From the NCBI GenBank assembly GCA_020881915.1, contig JAJFPB010000005.1, positions 2,542,001 to 2,606,000 on the forward strand: a stretch of 64,000 bases of DNA, read 5' to 3'. Both the position numbers and the translations under genes were made by a program. The DNA is from Paramyrothecium sp. XJ0827. Lineage: Eukaryota; Ascomycota; Sordariomycetes; Hypocreales; Stachybotryaceae. Positions 44,700 through 56,721 of this stretch are shown here, piece after piece; position 1 is the stretch's first letter; the number at the start of each line of letters is the position of its first letter. The notes under the pieces are model-generated. The model was not told the origin of the DNA and made no database searches. It saw only the letters and a program-made list of their open reading frames with translations.

Positions 44700-45331
44700 G
44701 TGCGGCGGCGGACCGATGGTGGCATCTACGAGTTGATTAACGAGCGACGACACGACTTCATCATCCGAGGCAAGCGACGAGAACTAGGTGGCATGATTGG
44801 AAACGCAGGTTAGCCATGTCCGCAGCGAAGCAGCCTTGCGTGAAGGCTAGAAGGCAGTCGCAGGCTATCTCTTTTTCACCTAGCCAAGACAGCGACACAC
44901 GGATTGCAAGTTGCGCACAGGTTCGAAGCCAAATCGCTTCCAATTCGGAGGGGCGGGTTCACGTTGTCTCAAGCCCTTAAAGGACCTCACTGTCTCGCCT
45001 CGGCGTGAGCAAATACCTACAATACATACCATAATGTGCAGTAGTTTGAATCCAACATAAGCTTGCAGTTTTTTTTGGTTTGTTTTTGGGAAAGCATGAA
45101 TTATCTTATCAGCATCTCGCAACGCGTAGTCTCGCTGGACGGCCCTGGGATCTCATCGTATCGTAGCAATTGCGCAGGTAGCACGTGAAAATGCGGCTGG
45201 GATATGGAGACGCCCCACCCTCCCAGCTGCCCCGGTGCGTGGACTTTAGCATTCCATTGTGACCTCATTCTTCCCCTTAGCCGGGCGGTCAATGCCACGC
45301 CAACGGCCGCATTCCGCAAAGGCAGCACACC
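44700..45331. other. Intergenic region
   Basis: About 630 bp between CGR1 and the coiled-coil/TM gene, both plus-strand. It holds a 3' UTR and a promoter. Nothing else is recognised. Confidence 0.5.
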
Positions 45332-46401
45332 ATGTCGGGTCTGCAGCCACCAGATGTTTCAAAGCCAACACCTCCCGGCCGGTCGGGAGGACGTCACCAA
45401 ATCAAACGATCCATCTCGGAGCTAACCTCTCCCGTAAGGCTGCACCGCCATCACCATCGTAAAGACCGCCATCACGACGAAAGGGAATCTTACTACGCGA
45501 ACCCAGCTGTTGCTGCGCGTCGCTCATTTGACGTATCGAGGTCGGAAGGAGTCACACCCTTGATCACCCCAAACCACAGTCGACGAGCTAGTGTCATGAT
45601 AGCGCCGGAAGAAGATGGAAATCCGGCATTGCGAGAGGATAAGGAGGAGAGGAATCGCCAGGAGCAGGAGAAGGCAACCGTTCGGGCCGAGTAGGAATCA
45701 ATCTGCGCTTGTGATCTCTCGGGCTGGAATACTGATGGAACGTTGCTAGGAGTCTGAAGCAGTCTCTCGTCGATCTGAACACCTTCTCTACGACAGCCAG
45801 CAAGAGGCTGGACGACACGTATTTCGCCGTTTTGGAGAAGATGAGCACGTTACAAAGCACGGTAGCCGCGCTTAAGGACTTGGCGGACACGTCGCGCGAC
45901 ATTCATGAGGGCTTTGATAAGAGCGCCCGCGGCCTCGAAAGCGAAATCGTTTCTCAGCTGGGTGCCGTTGGTCGGTTTGAGAACCAACAAAGAAGAATCG
46001 AAGCTCTACAGGCCAGAATACATGGAGGGCGTGCTAAGATCAAGTCCCTCAGTGATAGGGTCGATCTTGTTGGAAGACGCATGGAAACCTGGGAACGAGC
46101 CGATAGAGAGTGGCAGGAACGAACACGAAAAAGGCTACGGGTGATTTGGACCGTCATGTCGGCCGTTTTCCTGGCGGTTGTGTGCCTACTCCTAGGTATC
46201 CGCCTGACCTCTCAGCCCGAATGGCATCGGGGGCCTGAAGCGTCCTCAGGGGCTACGCGGGCTGTGCCGTTGGCTGAAATGTTGAATGCCTCACGGCCGG
46301 GAAGGGTCCTACCAGACGATGAGACGGGATCTAGTCGGTCGCTGCCGTGGGGAAAGCGTGCAGATGATGGCGAGCGCCTCAGGGCATTTGATGAGTTGTA
46401 G
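45332..46401 (+). CDS. Coiled-coil protein with C-terminal transmembrane segment, unknown function
   Basis: Exons are 45332..45690 and 45750..46401, 336 aa. The GAG codon at the junction is split GA|G; the branch site is ACTGAT. The N-terminal third is disordered, with a His-rich tract (RLHRHHHRKDRHHDE) and Ser/Pro sites. The middle is helical and predicted coiled coil (SLKQSLVDLNTFSTTASKRL through LQARIHGGRAKIKSLSDRV). One hydrophobic segment lies near residues 252-275 (IWTVMSAVFLAVVCLLLGIR), followed by about 60 polar residues. This layout suggests a tail-proximal membrane anchor exposing a long cytosolic coiled coil, as in tethers or SNARE-like proteins; I do not recognise the family. Confidence 0.7.
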
Positions 46402-47838
46402 CATCCTTGGCATTGCCGAGGTATCAGATTTGTAGCAGGCCAGCAATGATACCCAAACATTTTGATCTACATGTGTGTCACGATTCAAACAACGCTGCGA
46501 TCTGCCCCACTAGGACACGGTTCACAAGATCAGATGGCGCTGGCCACAATAACAAAGTATGGCGGTTCACAGTACGACTTGGTTGTGATGTGGTCTAGAT
46601 CTTGACCCAGATGCCGTGCCAAGACATCCTTTGGAGAAACTGGCAGCCCTTGGAAAGGAAAAAAGCAAAAAGCTCCGAGCTAATGATCATCGACCAAAAA
46701 AAAGTAAAACGACGACGGGGCATGACAAGCTCTCATTTGCTTAAAGTGGGAAGTCTCGATGAAAGAAAGCTTGGAACGGCACATACATGGAAGCACGCAT
46801 GGTAACGGGAGCACAGGCTCTCCTTGGCTGTGGCGGTGGCTCCCGGAGAACTTCCATTCTTCTCCTTGGCTCCACTGAAGAGCCTAATGAGCTTGGCTAA
46901 AATTGGCATGTATGCGTACGTTACGTGGCAGCTTGGGGCTTTCCCATCAGCCTCGCCCAGTCACTAACGGTGTAAGCAGTAAGCTCGGTCTTGGCCTTGC
47001 TGGGCTTGGTGCCGATTGCCGTTGTGAGGCAACATTTTAATTCTGTTGACTTGTTGGTGACGGCAGGGAAACACCATGGAACAAACTTGTAACGGAAGCA
47101 GTGGGCGCTGGTTGATGAGCAGGTGCCCCGATATGGCGTCAGCGTGAAAACAATAGATGTTGCGATGTGTTGCGTCCTTGGGGCGTTTCACGTGTCACGT
47201 ATTTCACGATAGTTGCCAAAACAGGCCTGTACCAAAGTGAGCCTCGACGCCTGGGAGATCCATCTGCTTTGTGACATTCGGCTTACGTGCCGTGCCGACC
47301 GAATTTTTCCCAACCCACGCCACGTCGACTGTGTCTCTCTTATGAGAAAAACATGATGGTAGACTAGATGAGCGCTCAAACAGGGCTCTGGGTCAAGTAA
47401 AAACGTACGCGTCACTACTGGTTTTGGTGGTGAGTGAAACATGACTTATACGCGTTTTTGCCCATTTCCTCGCATCATGCTGCACCTACGGCAGCCTCTG
47501 CCTTACCTGCGCCAGGGCCATTATTCAGTTGAGCCACAAGTGGGAGGTACTTGCTCACAGGGGCCTCGCAGGTGCGTCTTGGCGGGCGCACGAGGTATCG
47601 CGCCAGTATCGGTACCCCCGCGCCAGACGCTGCAGCCCCACCACCGCCAGCCCCAGGTGACGTCCGCTTTCACTTAAAGAGACGACAGCGTAAGGGAGGT
47701 TATGTACTGCAGCTCCCGCTCCCGCTCCTCCGTCAGTGTCTCTGTTTCGACAGAGCGAAGGAAAAAGGGCATCTGAGACAATTTCTCTTTCGGTCAATTA
47801 AGTAGCACTTACCCCGCGAAGCGCTGCCTTCTTTCGAT
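46402..47838. other. Intergenic region, about 1.4 kb
   Basis: Between two plus-strand genes. Open frames are short and unremarkable. The end is the PX gene promoter and leader. Confidence 0.45.
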
Positions 47839-50800
47839 ATGGTCGCCGAAGTTGGAGAGAAGGGCGATGATGGCAGCAGCACCTCCCAGCTGCCCATCCG
47901 CACCAAGAATGCCGCATCGCTGTCGTCGTCGTCGTCTTCCTCGCAGACGCTGACCGGCAAGCAGGAGCACTGTGAGCCCAAACCACCAGCGACACTTTGC
48001 GAAGCTGTGACGCGTTGACTGACGATTTTCCAGACCTCAAGCGCGAGCTTATGTCCACCCAGGTCAAGTTCGAGATCAACGAGCTCAACTCCCCCACGGC
48101 CCTGCAACGATTCGGTGCGCCCTTCAGATCGGAACATGGCGAGGTCTCTCCGCAGGAATCGGAGCTCCCGATTTTGCGATACATCTTCGTTCACCACATT
48201 CGGGACTTTCCTTTTCTCGACAAGGCCCGCGAGAAGGAGTTCTGGCAAGATAAGCTTCAAGTGGTGCGTTGGCTTTGCGCCAAGCTCGATACCCCGCCGC
48301 AGGCGCTGACGCTGACACTGGTGCTGGGTGAATAGTTTTTGGAGTCGTTCGCAACCAAGCAGATCTCGTCCTCCGAGGATCGTCTGGAGGAGACCAAGCG
48401 CAGGAAGCTGGCCATCAAGGCCCATAAGCTGGTAGAGCTTATGATGGTCTCCGGAATCCAGACCGCTTCAGGTTTCGAGGAGCGCATCAGGTTCTCCGAG
48501 ATTGAGATCGTCGACAGCAATGCCATCGATACTGGTGTGATGCATACGCTACCCGAGGGCAACTACATCAATGGCTGGGACATCAACGTGGCCGGTGTTC
48601 GTGTTACTTCGGTACGACGCAATATTCGACAGCACAAACATGCAGAGTTCCTGCTCCGAGTCAAGAGGAAAGGAGAGCTCGAGACGTTCATCGGTCGCAG
48701 GTACGGTGACTTTGCCCGCTTGCATCGCAGGCTGCGAACAGAGCTGCCCGGCCGAGTCCTGCCAGATTTACCCAAGAAGAACAAGTCTGATACCACCACC
48801 TCCGGGTTTCTGGCATCTTGGACAGGTGCCGGCAGCGGTGGCAATGGCTCCGATGTTTCGTCGTTATCTTCCCGATCTTCTCAGGTGACGGGCCTGTCAC
48901 ACACCCCAGATACGTCGGCCTCGACATTAGCACCAGCTAGTATGTGCCTCCCCCCCTTCCCTCGCTTTCCTATTTGCTAAAGTCGTGTGAAGGGCCCAGC
49001 AAGGGGACATCAATACGATCTGCAGTTTCTTCGCGCTCCCGACGCATTCCACCACAGGGAGCTGCTGACGGCGCAGAAGATGTAAGACTTATCAATTTGA
49101 CGTCGATTGACTTATCCTGACGATTGAAACAGACCATCGTTCTTTGGCGCGAAACACAGCGAATTTCTCTACGCTCTTTCCTGCGGTCACTGCTCCACAA
49201 CCCGCAAATAGCCAACACGAAGGCTATGCAAGAGTTCCTGTCAAGCAACCCCATTACGCCCACCGATGAGGATGTCGACGATATCGTGCGCAGGAAGGCA
49301 ATCGATGAGAAGCGCATTGACGAGCAGAAGAAATTCTACGAAATTGCGCGAAAACGTGCGGCAGAGCTCGATGAATATATGGAGCAGTAGGCCACCCCAT
49401 TTGACCTTCTCTATAGTGACGGGAACAGAAGAACTAACTGCTACTAGATTTCGGAGGGACATCGTCGACCGAAACGGACTTACCATGCTCTTCAAAGAAA
49501 TTAAAGAGAAGGAAACGATCCAGGACCTCAGCATTCAGTATCGAAAGTTTGCTGAATGGTTGCGTATCGAGATTGCCGCTGTCATCTACCATTTGTTCTT
49601 GGCTGAGGACAATTCGCCCGAGATGTTCGCACAGGCGAAGCGGATCCATTCTCTCATCCCTTACTCCGTCATAAAAAACGTCATTCGAATCGCCAACCCG
49701 GCAGCCGTCATGTCTGGTATTCTGGACATTTTCCTAGCGCAGCCATTCGGCACCAGATCTCTCATGCAAAGGATCTTCTCTCTTACTCTCAATGACGGGA
49801 TCAAGAGCTTCCAGAAGTCCATCGATTCACTCACAGACAAGATCAATGATCCAGTGTTCACAGACAAGCTCAAGCAGTACATCGATGCCGAAGACGATAT
49901 CAAACTGAGTCTACACGAGGAGGCCGAAGCCGAAAAGATCGACCTTATTGTCGTGATATTGCGATCGGACTTGCTTGAGCCTGAGTTGACAGGCGAACAA
50001 ATCCAGAGGCTGTTCAATGCTTACGTTGCATTCAACAACGCGGTTGAGAACATTGACGAGGAGCTCAAGCAGGGAGCACAGCTGTTCTCATACTTGAAAC
50101 AGCTACTGAAGCTTTACATCAGACAACGAGATAAGAGAATGATGCTCGAGCTGATTGAAGAACCTGTCACTCTTCAACTATTCCGCGATTTGTTCACCAT
50201 CTTCTACGAGCCATTGGTCAGGGTTTACAAGTCGGCTAACGTGTACAACAGTGTGACTGACTTCGCCGTATTCTTCGATGATATGATACAGGTAACTATA
50301 CACCACTGAAAGCACCCTTTTACCGAAAATGCAGAAAACTAACAAACTTTGTACAGGTGGTTGACAAATGCAGGGAGCAAGATGCCTCTGCGGACCCCAA
50401 CCAGACGGTTCAGGCATTCATAGACTTGTGCCAAAGACATGAGCACAATTTTTATAAATTTGTGCACGAGGTGCACACGCACGACAATGGATTGTTTACG
50501 CAACTTATGGGGTGGATTGAAGGAATCCTCGAGTTTTTGCGCAAGGGTCCCAAGAATGGCACCCTGAACGTCAACGCATTATTCGAGGGTGGCGTTGATA
50601 GCGGAGTCTTGGACAAGGAGAAGGCAATGAAGGAAATCGACTCCTTGATTGCTTGGCAAGAAGCAAGAAAGAAGTGGCATAACGACAAGACCCGTCAAAA
50701 GATGGCGGCCGAGGGACACGCCGGAGGCGACACGATGCCTACTGGACTGGGATTTTCCTCGTCAGACTTTGGACTCGATAATGCCGATTTGGAAGATATG

Positions 50801-51004
50801 ACTTATGACGACGGATCGGAGGAAGAGGCCGAGGCGGAAGAAGAGGACGAACTGGACCCTATCGAGGCCGAGAGGCGGCGGAGGGCGAAGCAACAGGATC
50901 GTCTGCGGCGGTCCGCAGGTGAACCTGCGAAGCCGCCTGTGTCTGAGGTGCACAAGCTGAAGGACAACTTTTTGGTTATGCTGCGAGATGTTTTGTCGGA
51001 TTAG
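47839..51004 (+). CDS. Large PX-domain protein (Ypr097w/Lec1-like lipid-binding family)
   Basis: Seven exons: 47839..47971, 48034..48263, 48336..48939, 48993..49081, 49133..49386, 49448..50291 and 50357..51004, 933 aa. A Ser-rich N-terminus precedes a helical block with FEINELNSPTALQRFG and ILRYIFVHHIRDFPFLDKAR. The PX phosphoinositide-binding domain is at about residues 175-260, with RRNIRQHKHAEFLLRVKRKG and the FIGRRYGDFARLHRRLRTEL motif whose Arg and Tyr contact PI3P. The long C-terminal part is helical (QRIFSLTLNDGIKSFQKSID and others) and ends with acidic then basic Arg-rich stretches. The order matches fungal PX proteins with DUF3818, including yeast Ypr097w. A role in endosomal or lipid-contact membranes is likely but not shown. 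Confidence 0.85.
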
Positions 51005-51929
51005 ATACGAGTCGGTAGACGGAAGCCGCTGTAGACATCTATTTGGGTTGGTGGACAGAGCAATAGCAACAACAGTTGGGCCAAGGATGTGGTACGGGTG
51101 GTAATGAGGATGGGGTCTGTAGACCCTTAGATGGGAGTGAGAATATGGATTAGAAGACTTGGCACGAAAAGCGGAATAAACAAGATGACAGATTAAACCT
51201 CGTCACGAGTGCAATTGAAGATGCATCCCTAAAATAATGCGAGCGATTCATCGTATACATTGTACGGATGATAGTTTCAATCATGGCATATATTTTGGTA
51301 TAGAGTTGAGGGCTAAAATAGTGCACTAGCGATAGCCATGTGATAAAGTAGGCTGTCGAAAGGACAGCTTGGTGGACATCTTCATCGCAGCGACAAATGG
51401 CTCGGTAGGTGAGCTGCGTATGCTTTTAAAAATCCTTAAGGCGTAAATCAGGAATGCAACACATTCATCTTTTCTCCCACCTTTTAGTTGCTCAAATTTC
51501 TAGGACACCCAAGTATTTTAAAATATGTGTCTTCCCGAGCCAAGCGTGCATAAGTGGTGTGGACCAAAAAAAGTTCTTTTATATATGCTCATGCAATTAT
51601 TGTCTACATGATGAGCAGCTTTGAGGGTCCGATGCAAGCACGAGGTGGCGGCTGTAGTTATCGCGAAGTTTTGTGGTGGTGTAATTCATTTGTGAATAAG
51701 CAGGCTGTGATTGGCCAGTTAAGCCGAGGAAGCCGAGGCCGCTGTCCCGACTTGGGAGGCGCATGCCGCCCCCCGGAGCAACGAGCAACTACAGGCCTAA
51801 AAATCCAACCCATCATCATCCATTTACCCATCAATTGGCCACACCCACAAACCCGCGCCTTCAGCCAGCCCCCAATTCTTTGTCCTCCTCTCAGCGAATG
51901 CAGCTTGGTGACATTGGTTTTCGCTGACG
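51005..51929. other. Intergenic region upstream of SDH1
   Basis: About 925 bp holding the PX gene 3' UTR and the SDH1 promoter. Nothing else is recognised. Confidence 0.5.
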
Positions 51930-54305
51930 ATGGCTTCTTCTATGGCTCTGAGGAGACTGGCCTCTGGCTCTGCTGTAAGGACTCTTTGCCCTTCCCCCGG
52001 GGGCCTCCTTCGCCCTGCTCCCTTTTGCTGCATCGTCTGCGCCTCTTTCGAGGTCCCTCCGAGCACGCGGGAGTAAGGCAAAGCATGAAGCATCACTGAC
52101 AGCAGGCAGTTCTCACGACTAGCGACGCACCAGACGCGAGCTTTCTCCTCTACACGATCGGTTGGTGAGTGCATGACCCGAACCGTCGCATGTCCCGATA
52201 CTGCTCAAAATACTAACGCGAGCTTGTGACGCAGCCCGAGTTTTCGCCAACGGCCCTCTGAGGGCCAAGGAGGCATCACCCTTCGTTAGCAACAAGTACC
52301 CAGTCATTGTATGCAGCCTCTTCCCACCGGATTACCACAAATCGCGATTCCAGACTGTTTCCCGCTGACATTCCTCGTCTCTTCCACAGGACCACGAGTA
52401 CGATGCCCTCGTCGTAGGCGCCGGTGGCGCTGGCCTGCGAGCCGCCTTCGGTCTGGCTGAGGCTGGCTTCAACACTGCCTGTATCTCAAAGCTTTTCCCT
52501 ACCCGATCCCACACTGTCGCTGCCCAGGGTGGCATCAACGCCGCTCTTGGCAACATGCACGAGGACGATTGGCGATGGCACATGTACGATACCGTCAAGG
52601 GTTCCGACTGGCTGGGTGACCAGGATGCTATTCACTACATGACTCGCGAGGCTCCTGCTTCCATTATCGAGCTCGAGCACTACGGCTGCCCCTTCTCGCG
52701 TACCGAGGACGGCAAGATGTGAGAAACCGCGCAAGCATGAATCGAAGCTGTGGAGACCTGGATTTACTGACATGCCTTTTTTCTCTCATTTTAGTTACCA
52801 GCGAGCCTTCGGTGGTCAGTCCCAGAAGTATGGCAAGGGTGGCCAGGCCTACCGATGCTGCGCCGCCGCCGACCGAACCGGACACGCTCTTCTTCACACT
52901 CTCTACGGCCAGTCTCTGCGTCACAACACCAACTACTTCATTGAGTACTTCGCTCTCGACCTGATCATGCAGGACGGCGAGTGCCGTGGTGTCCTGGCCT
53001 ACAACCAGGAGGACGGTACCCTGCACCGTTTCCTGGCTAACCACACCGTCCTCGCCACTGGTGGATACGGCCGTGCCTACTTCAGCTGCACCTCCGCCCA
53101 CACCTGCACTGGTGACGGCATGGCTATGGTTGCCCGTGCTGGCCTTCCTAACCAGGATCTCGAGTTCGTTCAGTTCCACCCTACTGGTATCTACGGTGCC
53201 GGCTGCCTGATCACTGAGGGTTCCCGTGGAGAGGGTGGCTACCTTCTCAACTCGGAGGGTGAGCGTTTCATGGAGCGCTACGCTCCTACCGCCAAGGATC
53301 TCGCCTCCCGTGACGTTGTCTCCCGATCCATGACCATGGAGATCCGCGAGGGTCGTGGTGTTGGCGCCGAGAAGGACCACATCTACCTCCAGCTCAGCCA
53401 CTTGCCCGCCGAGATTCTGGCTGAACGCCTGCCTGGTATCTCTGAGACGGCTGGTATCTTCGCCGGTGTCGATGTTCGAAAGCAGCCCATTCCCGTCCTG
53501 CCTACTGTCCACTACAACATGGGTGGTATCCCCACCCGTTACACCGGTGAGGTCCTCACGGTGGATGAGAACGGTAACGACAAGGTTGTTCCTGGTCTGT
53601 TCGCCTGTGGTGAGGCTGCTTGCGTGTCTGTGCACGGCGCCAACCGTCTGGGAGCCAACTCTCTTCTGGATCTTGTTGTCTTCGGTCGTGCCGTCTCGCA
53701 CACTATCCGTGACAACTTCAACCCCGGCGACAAGCTCAAGCCCATTGCTGCCGATGCTGGCGCTGAGCACATTGAGGTTCTCGACAAGGTCCGCAACTCG
53801 GATGGCCCTAAGAGCACTGCTGAGATCCGCCTGTCCATGCAGAAGGCCATGCAAACGGATGTCAGCGTCTTCCGTACCCAGGAGAGCTTGGACGAGGGTG
53901 TTCGCAAGATGATTGAGATCGACGGTACTTTCGACCAGGTTGGTATCAAGGACCGCAGCATGATCTGGAACTCGGATCTTGTTGAGACTCTTGAGCTGAG
54001 GAACCTGCTCACTTGCGCGTAAGTCATCCTTTTGTTTGATCAAATTTTTGGTGGTTTTGTTTCATTTGCTGACACTCGCTCCTAGTACTCAAACCGCCAC
54101 TAGCGCCGCCGCTCGTAAGGAGTCTCGTGGTGCCCACGCACGTGAGGACTACCCCGACCGTGACGACGATAACTGGATGAAGCACACTCTCAGCTTCCAG
54201 AAGACCCCTCACGGCAAGGTCGACCTGTCGTACCGTCGCGTCATCGGCACCACCCTGGACGAGGCCGAGTGCAAGCCCGTGCCTCCCTTCAAGCGTGTAT
54301 ACTAA
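51930..54305 (+). CDS. SDH1: Succinate dehydrogenase flavoprotein subunit, mitochondrial
   Basis: Sdh1 oxidises succinate to fumarate in respiratory complex II and the TCA cycle. Exons are 51930..51974, 52110..52164, 52235..52308, 52390..52718, 52795..54018 and 54086..54305, 648 aa. The first 50 or so residues are Arg/Ser/Ala-rich, a mitochondrial presequence. The FAD dinucleotide motif is [12 protein letters not shown] (about 66-77). The [10 protein letters not shown] motif supplies the His (about 99) that binds FAD covalently. The active-site block is [20 protein letters not shown], and the capping and C-terminal helical regions follow, ending PVPPFKRVY. Three small 5' exons (45, 55 and 74 nt) encode the presequence. 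Highly biased codon use produces a 459-codon antisense frame, which is spurious. Confidence 0.97.
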
Positions 54306-55441
54306 GATAACAAACCTCAGCTATCCCCTTATAGATGTTCAGCAGCAAGAATGTGTTTGGAGAATGTAGGTTTGCAAGGAAAAAGAGTGGGGGACGGGTG
54401 TGTGCGATGCTTTGATATCCGGTGTTCCATACGGCGAGGGTAGATGGAGCAGACGAGTTTGCGGATGCTGTATAGTTACCCGACGGACTCCTCGTAGTCC
54501 TGAAGATGTGGCAGTGAAAGAAAATTTTTCCACGTTCAAAACAACTCCCTGAGAGTCCTCCCTGACTGTTTACCAACTCTGATTGTTGTCTCGTGTTGCA
54601 TGCTAGACCTTGAAAAGCAAAGTAACGTATCTCGGGAACCGGCCCGTTGGGCGGAGGACAAGGATAAAACGTGGGAAGCAAACGAACGGGAGCGCCACGA
54701 GGAGCAACCGGCCGAACCGGGAGGACGGAACGAGCAACTTTTGCTTCGGTTCTCCCTTTTTTCTCTTTCCTTTTCCCTTCTTTCTGTCCACACCTTTTCT
54801 TTCGTCAGAGACGACACCATGCCTGAATGTCTATTTGCCGGCCACGTCGTTCGCCTCAGTCTATCCTGGGGTCTGACTGACTATCAGAGAGGAGGAAAAA
54901 GAAGAATAGAGAAGAAAGAAAAGATTCACGGGGAAGCAGCAGCCCGGAATGTTTCCCCGTCCGCTCCCAATGCAAGCTCCCGCAAGCCGCAAACCATTGA
55001 AGACCCGCCGCGGAAGCATTCTCGAAGAGCCGTTGGCCGTGCTCGTCAGTGCAACAATACAGAACAGCAAATTGCATGCGTGACGCACTGCCCGGGCCCG
55101 GCTGTGAATGGGCGCTAAGCATGATGCAGTCCGGGTCTCTTGGGCTGGTTATTTACCATGTTTCCATGCGGGAAACCTCAGCTGCAAACCTAGCTTTTAT
55201 CGAGCTTGTCTACGAAGTGACTCTTACCGGCTACGATCATTCCCAATAGTCGTGTGTATATAAAGGATACACTTGTGACCGACAATTGCTGCAGTGACTT
55301 AGTGTGAGGGCGCACATTGTCATACGTTTGCGAAAGTTGTTGGCTCTCTTCTCATTCTATCAACACTCTCCTATCTGACCTCCTTGCAGCCGCTCCGTAA
55401 CCAACAACACGCTTTCCGGACGACCACAACCGCTCCTCACC
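54306..55441. other. Intergenic region, about 1.1 kb
   Basis: Lies between SDH1 and the dehydratase-like gene. A 172-codon plus-strand frame has random composition. The right end holds a TATA box (55257..55264). Confidence 0.5.
55257..55264 (+). promoter_or_regulatory. TATA box of the dehydratase-like gene
   Basis: TATATAAA lies 178 bp upstream of the start codon, in a context like that of regulated fungal genes. Most other genes of the window lack a clear TATA box. Confidence 0.55.
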
Positions 55442-56587
55442 ATGGTCCTGACAAGCACCCAGGAGCGGGACGCGCGCCGGCTCGCCGAAGCCGGGAGGAA
55501 GCGTTTCCTACCGGCGATAGCAACCATGTCCCTTGGGAAACATGGGCTACATTCCCTGACCACGAAGCTAGAGGCCGCTGCCGCCAAGGGCTTCCAGGGT
55601 GTCGAGCTCTTTTGGGACGATCTTGAGGCCTATGCCGGTACGCTGCAGGCAGAAGAGGTTGGGCCTGAGGGCCAGGCTGGCCTTCTGCACATGGTCTCGG
55701 CATCGCGGAAGATACGACGGCTCTGCGACGACCTGAATCTCAGCGTCATCTCCGTCCAGCCGTTCCGCAACTTCGACGGACTCATCGACGCGGACCTTCG
55801 CAGGGAACGAATCGACGAGTTCAAGGTCTGGCTTCTGGTTGCGCAGGAGCTCCAGGCTGAATTCATCGGCGTGCCCGCAACGATCCAACCAAACCCGGCA
55901 ACGCACACAGGCGACATGGAGGTCATCGCGCGAGACCTGGCGGAACTTGCGGAGCTGGCCCGGCCCTACAGCATCCGCATCGCCTACGAGAACCTGTGCT
56001 TCGCGGCGCACACGCAGAGCTGGCCGCGGGCCTGGGAGGCGGCCACGCGCGCCGGGGACGCAGCCAACATAAGCTTCCTGGCCGACACGTTCAACCTCTG
56101 CGCTGTTGACTTCGCCGACCCTTCCGCGCCCGGCGGCAAGGCTCCGAAGGGGGAGCGGAGGCTGGGGAAGTCCCTGGAGCGGCTCGCCGAAACCATACCG
56201 GGCCGGAGCATATCCTTCCTGCAGGTGGCTGACGCCGAGCTCATGGACCGGCCCATATCGGCCGACCACCCCTGGATGGGTGGCTGCACCAACGCCAAGA
56301 TGGCCTGGAGCCGCAACGCGCGGCTGTTTCCCTTTGAAGAGCGCGGCTACCTCCCCGTGGTCTCGGCGACGGAGGCCGTCATCCGCACCGGGTGGTCCGG
56401 CTGGGTGAGCATGGAGGTCTTCTCCCGCTCGACGGGGGTGGCTGGGGAGGCGACGATTTGGGAGCACGCGGACCGGGCGTGGACGAGCTGGAAAAAGCTG
56501 GCGTCGGTGATGGGCTGGCCGATGCTGCCGGGTTCTTCCCCCCGGGGCCATCGGCTCGCAAACGGCCATGCCAACCCATCGGTTTGA
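55442..56587 (+). CDS. 3-dehydroshikimate dehydratase-like TIM-barrel protein (QutC/Qa-4 family)
   Basis: Single exon, 381 aa. Homologues convert 3-dehydroshikimate to protocatechuate in quinate catabolism or feed related pathways. The start ATMSLGKHGLHSLTTKLEAA and AAKGFQGVELFWDDLEAYA is the family signature at beta-1/beta-2. Probable metal-binding residues are the Glu of RIAYENLCF, the Asp of FLADTFNLCAVDF, the Gln of SFLQVADAEL and the Glu of VSMEVFSRS, all present as in xylose-isomerase-like barrels. No quinate permease, dehydrogenase or qa activator lies nearby, so it is not part of a qut/qa cluster here. The gene has no intron and a TATA box, unlike its neighbours. A different sugar isomerase/epimerase-type substrate remains possible. 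Confidence 0.82.
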   Translation: MVLTSTQERDARRLAEAGRKRFLPAIATMSLGKHGLHSLTTKLEAAAAKGFQGVELFWDDLEAYAGTLQAEEVGPEGQAGLLHMVSASRKIRRLCDDLNLSVISVQPFRNFDGLIDADLRRERIDEFKVWLLVAQELQAEFIGVPATIQPNPATHTGDMEVIARDLAELAELARPYSIRIAYENLCFAAHTQSWPRAWEAATRAGDAANISFLADTFNLCAVDFADPSAPGGKAPKGERRLGKSLERLAETIPGRSISFLQVADAELMDRPISADHPWMGGCTNAKMAWSRNARLFPFEERGYLPVVSATEAVIRTGWSGWVSMEVFSRSTGVAGEATIWEHADRAWTSWKKLASVMGWPMLPGSSPRGHRLANGHANPSV

Positions 56588-56721
56588 TGCTGGCCCGAGA
56601 TCTTTCCTCTCTCGGCGGCTTTCATGGTACTTGTCCACCTATGTTATGTGAGGAGGTATTTGTGGCGGGGGGATCATTCGGCTCATCGGAGCCCAAGATG
56701 TAAGACAAGTAGTTAGTATGT

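Noticed and set aside
44880..44960. GGTTCGAAGCC resembling a tRNA box B
   Set aside because: The flanks cannot form a T-stem and there is no box A or cloverleaf.
52664..54043. 459-codon open frame antisense to SDH1
   Set aside because: It mirrors the codon bias of SDH1, has Leu/Val-rich random composition and no family match; SDH1 is certain on the plus strand.
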